From the NCBI GenBank assembly GCA_938021685.1, contig CALIFM010000241.1, positions 1 through 6,113 on the forward strand: a DNA stretch of 6,113 nt, written 5' to 3'. The notes below the pieces were generated by a model. The model saw only the letters and a list, made by a program, of their open reading frames with translations. It was not told the DNA's origin and did not search any database. This document shows, piece after piece, positions 1 through 6,113 of the stretch. Origin of the DNA: an uncultured Gammaproteobacteria bacterium. GTDB taxonomy: Bacteria; Pseudomonadota; Gammaproteobacteria; Arenicellales; Poriferihabitantaceae. The stretch's first letter is position 1. Every line of letters starts with the position of its first letter. The translations under genes were made by a program, and so were the position numbers.

Positions 1-870
1 TACCACCCATTAGTATGGTTTGGTCATGCGGCAAACTGGGCTGAGCAACGTTTTAATAAGGGGAACGACAAGCATGCTGATATCGTAAAGGGAAGTGTTG
101 CTTTGTTGCTAGTTTGTTTGTCACCTATCGTGTTGCTTGTATGGCTGCAAGTGCTTTTGGTCGGACTAGATTGGTTACGTGCAGCGCTGGATGTGGTAGT
201 ACTAAGTTTTGTGATCGGTTGGCAGAGCATGAAGCAGCATAGTGCCACAGTGAGTGATGCGCTAGCTACAGGTGATGTAGAGCAAGCTCGGAGGGCACTG
301 AGTTTAATTGTTAGTCGCGAAACCGTGCAGATGGACGAAACGCAAGTGGTCAGCAGCACCTTGGAATCGGTGCTAGAAAATGCACATGATTGCTTATTTG
401 CTTCTTTGTTCTGGTTTGTTGTTCTTGGACCTGCTGGTGCTTTGGCACACCGCCTTGTTAATACTCTAGACGCAATGTGGGGTTATAAAACCGATCGATT
501 TTTATATTTTGGCCGCGCTGCTGCGCGTTTGGATGATGCGCTGGGTTATATTCCTGCGCGCTTAACTGCGTTGAGTTATGCCTTATGTGGGGCATTCAGG
601 CTTGCATTGCAAAGTTGGCGTGAGCAGGCACTGTTGCATAAAAGCCCCAACGCGGGCTTAGTGATGGCCAGTGGTGCGGGCGCGCTACAGGTGCGTATTG
701 GCGGACCTGCTACTTATCATGGTAAATTGGAGAACAAGCCGTGGTTAGGGATGGGCGATACTGCTACTCAGGCAGATTTGCCGCGCGCCATAAATTTAGT
801 GCAGCGAGCGTTGTTGCTTTGGATTCTTGTACTTGCAGTATTTTGCCTTGTCGCAGTGTGGTTGGTGTAG
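1..870 (+). CDS. cobD: Adenosylcobinamide-phosphate synthase CobD/CbiB, 5'-truncated
   Basis: Inner-membrane enzyme that joins (R)-1-amino-2-propanol (or its phosphate) to adenosylcobyric acid, giving adenosylcobinamide (phosphate), late in cobalamin synthesis. The frame is open from base 1 to a TAG at 868-870, leaving 289 visible residues. It opens with YHPLVWFGHAANW, which matches the HPVxxMGR segment near the N-terminus of the family, so probably only some 10-30 residues are missing; a TTG at 103 is not the start. Visible marks: hydrophobic segments at about residues 31-58 and 262-289, SRET at 105-108 (family VGRDT), LENAHD at 125-130 (family AENTVDG), NTLDAMWGYK at 154-163, ARLDD at 175-179, SPNAG at 215-219, GGPATYHG at 234-241 and KPWLG at 246-250. 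The ENAHD and WGYK forms resemble Pseudomonas-type CobD rather than Salmonella CbiB, from memory of those sequences. It converges on cysG with a 3-base gap. In Salmonella naming this is CbiB; 'CobD' there is a different enzyme. Confidence 0.96.
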   Translation, partial: YHPLVWFGHAANWAEQRFNKGNDKHADIVKGSVALLLVCLSPIVLLVWLQVLLVGLDWLRAALDVVVLSFVIGWQSMKQHSATVSDALATGDVEQARRALSLIVSRETVQMDETQVVSSTLESVLENAHDCLFASLFWFVVLGPAGALAHRLVNTLDAMWGYKTDRFLYFGRAAARLDDALGYIPARLTALSYALCGAFRLALQSWREQALLHKSPNAGLVMASGAGALQVRIGGPATYHGKLENKPWLGMGDTATQADLPRAINLVQRALLLWILVLAVFCLVAVWLV

Positions 871-876
871 ACGCTA
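868..876. other. Convergent cobD/cysG stop-codon junction, 3-base spacer
   Basis: The cobD stop TAG (868-870, plus strand) and the cysG stop TAG (876-874, minus strand) are separated by only the three bases 871-873. There is no room for a terminator between the genes, so each transcript must end inside, or run through, the other gene. No strong GC-rich stem followed by a T-tract is visible close to the junction on either strand. Confidence 0.9.
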
Positions 877-2277
877 TTTGCTTTCGGCTTCATTTGCTTC
901 AAACCACGACAGCTTTTGGTGCAGTTGCACGACCTCTCCTACTATAAACAGCGATGGTGATTGCACCTTGTTTGTTGCTAGATAATCGCCAATACTATCT
1001 AAGCTGGTTATATGCACCCGCTGTTGCAAGGTAGTGCCTTTTTCAATCAGCGCTACGGGCATGGCGGCATTCATGCCGTGCTCAATTAAATTTTGGCTGA
1101 TAATGGGAAAGCCGTTTAAGCCCATATAAAACACCAATGTTTGGTCGTTATCAATCAACTGTGGCCAGTTTAGATCCACGGTATTGTCTTGCAGTTGACC
1201 AGTAACAAAACGTACAGATTGGGCGTAGTCGCGGTGAGTTAGCGGGATACCGCTATAACTGGCACAACCGGCGGCGGCAGTGATGCCAGGAATAACCTGA
1301 AAGGGAATACCTGATTGCGCTAGCGTTTCAATTTCTTCGCCGCCGCGCCCAAAGATAAATGGATCTCCGCCTTTAAGACGAGCCACGCGCTTGCCTTGCT
1401 TTGCCAAATCTACCAGCACTTGGTTGATGTTTTGTTGCGGCATACTATGATTAGCGCGTTGCTTGCCTACATACAACATTTCTTGATGCTCGCCAAACAT
1501 AGATAATATTTCTGGTGATACTAGTCGGTCGTATACAATCACCTGAGCTTGGTGTAGCAAGCGCACCGCGCGCACGGTCAGTAGGTCAGGGTCGCCAGGG
1601 CCAGCGCCGATTAAATAGACCTCACCACGTGCTTGTAGTTCTTTTGGCTTAGCTAGCGCAGCTTGCAGCAAAGTTTCGGCGCGTTCAGGCCGGCCAGAGA
1701 AAATATTTTCAGCGACGACTCCAGTTAAAATTTTCTCCCAGAATAGTTTGCGATCTGCACTTTTCGGAATAGCTTGCTTTACTTTCTGGCGGTAAGCACC
1801 GACTAAATCTGCCAATTTCCCATAGCCACTAGGAATCACTGTGCTTAAACGGCGCATCAACATTTTGGATAATATTGGCGAGGCGCTGCCGCTGGATACA
1901 GCCACTTGCACAGGGCTGCGTTCCAGTACTGAGGGGAAGGTGACATCGCAAGCAGCGGCATCATCGGCTACGTTGACTAGCACGCCATGTTGCTTGGCTT
2001 GTGCGGCGAGCATTTGGTTGGCCGCGCGGTCATTGGTGGCGGCGACTACTAAGGCATAATCGGCGCTCACATCACTTTTGGTCACGGCGCGTTTAGCTAA
2101 GTTTAATTTTTGGTCTTGAATGAATTGTACAAATGCAGGCAATACATCAATGCTTACCACCTGTACTTGTAAGCCTGCATCCACCAGCGTTTTGCAGCGA
2201 CGAAAGCCCACCGGGCCACCGCCGACCACTAAGGCGCGTTGGCCATTTAGGTTTAATGATAAGGGCAGTAATTTCAT
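874..2277 (-). CDS. cysG: Siroheme synthase CysG (uroporphyrinogen-III C-methyltransferase / precorrin-2 dehydrogenase / ferrochelatase)
   Basis: Cytosolic three-activity enzyme. The C-terminal half makes precorrin-2 from uroporphyrinogen III using two SAM; the N-terminal half oxidises it with NAD+ to sirohydrochlorin and inserts Fe2+ to give siroheme. At 467 aa it is complete and close to Salmonella CysG (457 aa). Domains: Rossmann fold at about 1-113 with VVGGGPVGFRR at 17-27; dimerisation region at about 114-215, including RSPVQVAVSSGSASP at 120-134; methyltransferase at 219-460 with YLIGAGPGDPDLLT (221-234), VYDRLVS (248-254), RLKGGDPFIFGRGGEE (300-315), GIPLTHRDYAQSVR (343-356) and FYMGL (383-387). 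Aligned by eye to Salmonella, catalytic Asp104 is D105 and phosphoserine 128 is S129, and the methyltransferase Asp248 is D250, so all three activities look intact. The ATG at 2277 gives the usual short N-terminus (MKLLPLSLNLNGQ). It lies 16 bases after the cobN stop with no close Shine-Dalgarno, so it is probably translated by coupling. In this setting it may supply precorrin-2 for cobalamin as well as siroheme. Confidence 0.97.
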   Translation of the reverse strand: MKLLPLSLNLNGQRALVVGGGPVGFRRCKTLVDAGLQVQVVSIDVLPAFVQFIQDQKLNLAKRAVTKSDVSADYALVVAATNDRAANQMLAAQAKQHGVLVNVADDAAACDVTFPSVLERSPVQVAVSSGSASPILSKMLMRRLSTVIPSGYGKLADLVGAYRQKVKQAIPKSADRKLFWEKILTGVVAENIFSGRPERAETLLQAALAKPKELQARGEVYLIGAGPGDPDLLTVRAVRLLHQAQVIVYDRLVSPEILSMFGEHQEMLYVGKQRANHSMPQQNINQVLVDLAKQGKRVARLKGGDPFIFGRGGEEIETLAQSGIPFQVIPGITAAAGCASYSGIPLTHRDYAQSVRFVTGQLQDNTVDLNWPQLIDNDQTLVFYMGLNGFPIISQNLIEHGMNAAMPVALIEKGTTLQQRVHITSLDSIGDYLATNKVQSPSLFIVGEVVQLHQKLSWFEANEAESK

Positions 2278-2302
2278 GATGGTATGGGTGTCATTAAGCC
2301 TT
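2274..2302 (-). promoter_or_regulatory. cobN-cysG translational coupling junction with six-codon mini-frame
   Basis: On the minus strand the cobN stop TAA (2296-2294) shares its last A with an ATG (2294-2292), forming TAATG. That ATG opens a frame reading MTPIPS whose TGA (2276-2274) overlaps the cysG ATG (2277-2275) as ATGA. The only Shine-Dalgarno-like bases, AAGG at 2302-2299, are 4 bases before the mini-frame ATG and 21 before the cysG ATG, too far to serve cysG directly. The overlaps are read directly from the sequence. That ribosomes reach cysG by terminating and reinitiating, with or without translating the hexapeptide, is inference. Confidence 0.45.
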
Positions 2303-5300
2303 GGGCGCAGGGCTGAGGCGCTCTAGGCCATCTTCAACGTCGAGTAATAATTCGCTGAGTTTATCAGTGTAGTCCTTCGGTTGTTGCCACAAACCTCGTT
2401 GCTGGGCTTCAATCAGTCGTTCGGCCATCTCGTGCAGAGCATTTGGGTTGGCTTCTTGCAAAAATGCACGATTGGTGTCGTCTAGTAATAAGGCATCGGC
2501 TACTGCTGCATATTGATAGTCATCAATCAAATTGGTAGTGGCATCATAAGCGAACAAATAATCGACTGAAGCAGCCATTTCAAAGGCCCCTTTATAGCCG
2601 TGCTCGCGCATTGCGCCAATCCATTTTGGATTGAGCACCCGCGCGCGAATCACGCGATTTAGCTCTTCTTTTAAGGTGCGAATGTGTACTTTAGCGGGAT
2701 TAGAGTGATCGCCATGATAGATTGCAGGTTGTGCGCCGCTGAGCACTTCCACAGCATTAGCCATGCCGCCTTGAAATTGGTAATAATCGTCAGAATCCAG
2801 TAAGTCATGCTCACGGTTGTCTTGGTTTTGTACCACTGCTTGTAGTTTACCAAGGCGCTGCTCAAAGGGGCGAAATGCGGCTTGCCCAAAGTTTTCTTTA
2901 CTGTAGCTATAACCACCCCAATTGACATAGGCTTGAGCTAAGTCTTTGTTGTCTTCCCACACGCGTTCGTCGATCAACCCTTGCAAGCCGGCGCCGTAGC
3001 TACCGGGCTTGGAGCCAAACACGCGAAAGCGCGATTCAGCTTGCGCCTGTTCGGCACTTAAACCTTGTTCTTGCAGGGTTTGTTGGTCGCGCAACATATG
3101 AGCACGCACAGTGTTGTCATCGCCCGGTTCGTCATAATCGGCCAAGGCTTGAACGGCCGTATCAAATAATTTAGCCACATTAGGAAAGGCGTCACGAAAA
3201 AAACCTGAGATGCGTAAGGTTACATCCACTCGTGGACGGCCTAGCTCAAAGGCGGGAATGATCTCTATATCTACTACTCTGTTGCTACCCTTAGCCCACA
3301 GCGGGCGCACGCCCATTAAAGCCAGTCCTTGGGCGATGTCATCGCCGCCGGTACGCATCGTGGCAGTGCCCCATACGGAGATGCCTAACTCGCGCGGGTA
3401 GTCGCCATGGTCTTGTAAGTGGCGCTCGATAATCTGCTGCGCCGATTGTTGACCTAGTTGCCAAGCAGTGGGAGTAGGGATCGAACGTGCATCCAGTGAG
3501 TAGAAATTACGCCCTGTGGGTAGCACATCTAAGCGGCCGCGGGTAGGCGCCCCGCTAGGGCCAGCGGGCACAAAGCCACCACTTAGAGCATGAATAAAGT
3601 GTGCGATCTCATCAATTGCCGATTGCTGTAATGCAGGAAATAATCGTGTTTCAATCGTCTTAAATAAATTAGCTGTGGCAGGATGTATAGTAGCGATATC
3701 GGTGGGCAGCGCACCGCTTTCAATAAATGCAGCAGCCCATTGTTCGGCCAGTGATTCAAGCCGCTCACGGCAATCGGCGCTACTGCGCCAGGGGCTATTG
3801 CTAATTTGTTCAAGTAAAGCTGGACGCGAGCCATGCCATGCAGCGCCAGCATCAAAATCCATGGGGTCAAACAGCGTGCCATGTTCATCACGCAGATCAA
3901 GGTCTTGGCATATGGCATGAAGAATGCCTTGATCCTGTGCTTGTTTTCCGCGTGGCAGGCGACATAAGGCGACCAATGTTTCGGGTAGTTTATTATCTTC
4001 AGGTAGCTGTCCAAAGCGATGCAATCCATGCCGAATTTGAGCTTCTTTTAAATCGCATAAGTAGGTGTCTACTTCGCCCAGCAGCACATCAGTGTCGTCG
4101 GTTTGTTCTTGATCGATAGCTAGCTCTTGCAATAAATTGCTATTTTGCAGTAGAGTCATAATGTTGTCGCGCAACAAAGCTTCGCGGCGTGCATCCAGCC
4201 CGATGGCTTGATAGTATTCATCCACTAAGTTTTCCAGCTCCAATGTGTCGCCGTAAGTTTCTGCACGCGCCATGGGCGGCATTAAGTGATCCAGCACCAC
4301 CGCTTGGGTGCGGCGCTTTGCTTGTGCGCCTTCGCCGGGGTCGTTAACGATAAAAGGATACAGGTGCGGTATTGGCCCTAGCACCGCATCAGGCCAGCAC
4401 TCGTCTGATAGACCAACGCTTTTGCCTGGCAGCCATTCCAAGTTGCCATGTTTACCAATATGGGCTATCGCATCAATCTCGTATGCATGGCGTAGCCAAA
4501 AGTAAAAGGCTAGGTAGCTATGCGGTGGGACTAAGTCGGGGTCGTGGTAATTGGCAACTACGTCTACATTAAAGCCGCGTGCTGGCTGGATGCCGACAAA
4601 CACAGTGCCAAATCGTAAGCCTGATAGCATCAAGCGGCCGCTGCGAAATTTTGGGTCGTTCTCTGGCGCTCCCCATCGCTTTAAGACCGCATTTTGGTTC
4701 GCTTTTGGTAGTGCTTCAAAATAGCTTTGGTAAGTCTCTAAGCTTAGGCTTTGCTGGGCAGGTTTAATGCTGAGGTGGTCTAGGTCATTGGTAATACTTT
4801 CTAGGAGTTTATTAATAAGTGCATCGCCGCTTGCAGGCAGGTTATCAATAACATAGCCAGCTTCTTGCATGGCTTGCAGAATGTTGAGAGTAGATGCAGG
4901 GGTATCCAACCCCACGCCGTTGCCGATGCGTCCGTCGCGAGTGGGGTAGTTGGCCAAAATGAGTGCAACACGCTTGTCTTTATTTTTCTTGGTGCTCAGA
5001 TTGGCCCAACGTGCAGCTAACTGTGCAACAAAGCCAGCACGTTCGTGGTGCAGCCGATAACGCACAATATCAATTTGAGTATGCTCGCTTCGGCCTAAGC
5101 TTTCTTTGAAACTGATTGCGCGGCTGATGATGCGACCGTCGTACTCGGGTAGGGCCACATTCATTGCAATGTCGCGTGCACGCAGGCCTTGAGGACTGTT
5201 TCGCCAATCCTCTTCATCATTAGCGGCCAAAATAGCTTGCAGCACCGGCACATCGCGAGCAAACAAACGTGCACTTTGTAATTGCGGTGATGAAGACAAA

Positions 5301-6113
5301 GCAGCGTTGCCTTGCACGTGCTGTGAAAAGCTGGTGGTGTTAATCACCGTATCGCATTGGATAGACTCAAGTACATGGTTAACTGTGGCTAAGCAGGTGG
5401 CGTCTTTCAGCGACAGCAGCGCCAAAGCCAACACGTTGCAATCGGCTGATAACAGTGCAATGAATTCATCGAAGGCAGCAGTGTTGCCAGCTTGTAAGTG
5501 TGAGCGATAAAACAGTAGGGCAATGGTGGGCTTGCTCGCGTCCTGCTGGCTTAGCCAGTGATTTAAATCTACTTCGCTGCAAATGCTCTTTTCGTTGTTT
5601 GGCTCTATTTGCCCGTACAACACACAAGCAGGCAATTCACGCGGGGCTTGCCAGTTAGTATTTAAACCGCCTTTATCACTAAAATAGTGCGCGAAAATAA
5701 AGCGATAAAATTGCTCTATGTTTGCCTCTCCACCAAGACGTAAATAGCGCCAAACTTGCTGACTGGTGCTTTCATCGCAGCTGCATAAGTCTTGTAGTTG
5801 TGCATCGGCTTGATCGTCGCCCGGTACTACAATCAGTTCGATATCGCGTGCCTTAGCAAGCTCATCTAGTTGCTGGATACCGTAAGGCCAATAGCTAACC
5901 CCACCTAACAGAGAGACAACAATCAGCTTGGCGTATTGCAGCACACTGTGCTCGTATAGGTCATAAGCAGCTGGTTTGTTTAGGTTAGCTATGTTTGCCA
6001 ATCGAATCGAAGGCGTGCTTGATTGCTGTGCAGCTAATCTATCAGCCACTTGCGCGAGTAAGCCTAATGAGGTGTCTTGTGCCGATAGGATGACAATGTC
6101 ACCGGAGGTCTGC
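2294..6113 (-). CDS. cobN: Cobaltochelatase large subunit CobN, N-terminus beyond window
   Basis: Tetrapyrrole-binding subunit of the aerobic-pathway cobaltochelatase, which inserts Co2+ into hydrogenobyrinic acid a,c-diamide with ATP hydrolysed by AAA+ partners (CobS/CobT or a ChlI/ChlD-like pair). The frame is open from the window edge; 1272 residues are visible, and Pseudomonas denitrificans CobN has about 1275, so roughly 20 are probably missing. The first visible residues, QTSGDIVILSAQDTSLGLLA, match the CobN N-terminal strand and helix, so the GTG at 6049 is internal. Visible-residue motifs (residue 1 = codon at 6112): LPEYDGRI 321-328, LILANYPTRDGRIGNGVGLD 384-403, FVGIQPARGFNVD 505-517, YHDPDLVPPHSYLAFYFWLR 522-541, HIGKHGNLEWLPGK 551-564 (signature of the CobN/ChlH family), LPTGRNFYSLDARSIPTP 864-881, WGTATMRTGGDDIAQGLALM 914-933, and C-terminal YHGDHSNP 1132-1139 and NPKWIGAMREHGYKGAFEMA 1161-1180. 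No break or frameshift was seen. ChlH/BchH is less likely, because the motifs are CobN-like and the neighbours are cobalamin/siroheme genes. cysG follows in the same transcript. Confidence 0.97.
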   Translation of the reverse strand, partial: QTSGDIVILSAQDTSLGLLAQVADRLAAQQSSTPSIRLANIANLNKPAAYDLYEHSVLQYAKLIVVSLLGGVSYWPYGIQQLDELAKARDIELIVVPGDDQADAQLQDLCSCDESTSQQVWRYLRLGGEANIEQFYRFIFAHYFSDKGGLNTNWQAPRELPACVLYGQIEPNNEKSICSEVDLNHWLSQQDASKPTIALLFYRSHLQAGNTAAFDEFIALLSADCNVLALALLSLKDATCLATVNHVLESIQCDTVINTTSFSQHVQGNAALSSSPQLQSARLFARDVPVLQAILAANDEEDWRNSPQGLRARDIAMNVALPEYDGRIISRAISFKESLGRSEHTQIDIVRYRLHHERAGFVAQLAARWANLSTKKNKDKRVALILANYPTRDGRIGNGVGLDTPASTLNILQAMQEAGYVIDNLPASGDALINKLLESITNDLDHLSIKPAQQSLSLETYQSYFEALPKANQNAVLKRWGAPENDPKFRSGRLMLSGLRFGTVFVGIQPARGFNVDVVANYHDPDLVPPHSYLAFYFWLRHAYEIDAIAHIGKHGNLEWLPGKSVGLSDECWPDAVLGPIPHLYPFIVNDPGEGAQAKRRTQAVVLDHLMPPMARAETYGDTLELENLVDEYYQAIGLDARREALLRDNIMTLLQNSNLLQELAIDQEQTDDTDVLLGEVDTYLCDLKEAQIRHGLHRFGQLPEDNKLPETLVALCRLPRGKQAQDQGILHAICQDLDLRDEHGTLFDPMDFDAGAAWHGSRPALLEQISNSPWRSSADCRERLESLAEQWAAAFIESGALPTDIATIHPATANLFKTIETRLFPALQQSAIDEIAHFIHALSGGFVPAGPSGAPTRGRLDVLPTGRNFYSLDARSIPTPTAWQLGQQSAQQIIERHLQDHGDYPRELGISVWGTATMRTGGDDIAQGLALMGVRPLWAKGSNRVVDIEIIPAFELGRPRVDVTLRISGFFRDAFPNVAKLFDTAVQALADYDEPGDDNTVRAHMLRDQQTLQEQGLSAEQAQAESRFRVFGSKPGSYGAGLQGLIDERVWEDNKDLAQAYVNWGGYSYSKENFGQAAFRPFEQRLGKLQAVVQNQDNREHDLLDSDDYYQFQGGMANAVEVLSGAQPAIYHGDHSNPAKVHIRTLKEELNRVIRARVLNPKWIGAMREHGYKGAFEMAASVDYLFAYDATTNLIDDYQYAAVADALLLDDTNRAFLQEANPNALHEMAERLIEAQQRGLWQQPKDYTDKLSELLLDVEDGLERLSPAPKA

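Noticed and set aside
24..359. 111-codon open frame on the minus strand opposite cobD
   Set aside because: It lies antisense to clearly conserved CobD sequence, has no recognisable domain and has a low-complexity Ser/Thr/Cys-rich translation typical of a shadow frame.
876..899. Direct repeat ATTTGCTT (876-883 and 892-899) at the cysG 3' end
   Set aside because: Two 8-base copies inside the codons of the CysG tail (EANEAESK); too short and too few to be a functional repeat.
919..930. Inverted repeat GTGCA-GT-TGCAC near the end of cysG
   Set aside because: The 2-base loop is too tight, there is no T-run on either strand, and it encodes the CysG C-terminal region; not a credible terminator or operator.
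1028..1043. Possible plus-strand terminator for cobD: AAGG/CCTT stem followed by five T
   Set aside because: The stem is only 4 bp with a 5-base loop, two of the T residues belong to the stem, and the bases encode a normal part of CysG; too weak to call.
3583..4029. 148-codon open frame on the minus strand in another frame of cobN
   Set aside because: It overlaps well-conserved CobN coding sequence on the same strand and its translation has no recognisable domain; treated as an out-of-frame shadow.
3838..4119. 93-codon open frame on the plus strand opposite cobN
   Set aside because: Antisense shadow of conserved CobN residues with no recognisable domain or clear ribosome binding site.
3533..4641. 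Two GCGGCCGC octamers (3533-3540 and 4634-4641) as a possible repeat or cloning scar
   Set aside because: Each encodes a Gly-Arg-Leu stretch in frame within CobN (TRGRLD and SGRLML); shared codons explain them, and no flanking sequence is shared.
5330..5337. GCTGGTGG, the E. coli Chi octamer
   Set aside because: A single copy within cobN coding sequence; one octamer in 6 kb on two strands is not surprising and the host's Chi sequence is unknown.

Overview
The window holds three cobalamin/siroheme genes and almost nothing else. It is coding-dense, with moderate GC by eye, and no mobile element, RNA gene or CRISPR array was seen. The best fit is a gammaproteobacterium that makes cobalamin by the late-cobalt-insertion (aerobic-type) route. 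The reasons are a fused three-activity CysG, a CobN-type chelatase large subunit, and a CobD/CbiB whose motif variants (ENAHD, NTLDAMWGYK) resemble the form I recall from Pseudomonas and relatives. Genus cannot be settled from this sequence.

Layout: positions 1-870 (+) are the 3' part of cobD (cbiB), an integral-membrane adenosylcobinamide-phosphate synthase whose first residues lie before the window. After a 3-base gap, a convergent minus-strand block occupies the rest. It is transcribed as cobN (2294 to beyond 6113) followed by cysG (874-2277). The two minus-strand genes are 16 bases apart. Both outer genes are cut by the window edges; only cysG is complete. No gene-free stretch longer than 16 bases exists.

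How they work together: CysG methylates uroporphyrinogen III to precorrin-2, the branch point between siroheme and cobalamin. It also carries the oxidation and iron-insertion activities that finish siroheme. CobN is the large, tetrapyrrole-binding subunit of the ATP-dependent chelatase that puts cobalt into hydrogenobyrinic acid a,c-diamide. CobD later attaches the aminopropanol arm to adenosylcobyric acid. The window therefore carries an early, a middle and a late step of one pathway on two converging transcripts. The AAA+ chelatase partners, the methyltransferases and any cobalamin riboswitch are not here.

I found no new system. Points worth a second look are the cobN-cysG junction (overlapping stop/start codons around a six-codon mini-frame), the 3-base convergent junction, the presence of a complete siroheme-forming CysG in a cobalamin operon, and a CobN reading frame that stays open to the window edge, so that an internal GTG is not its start.
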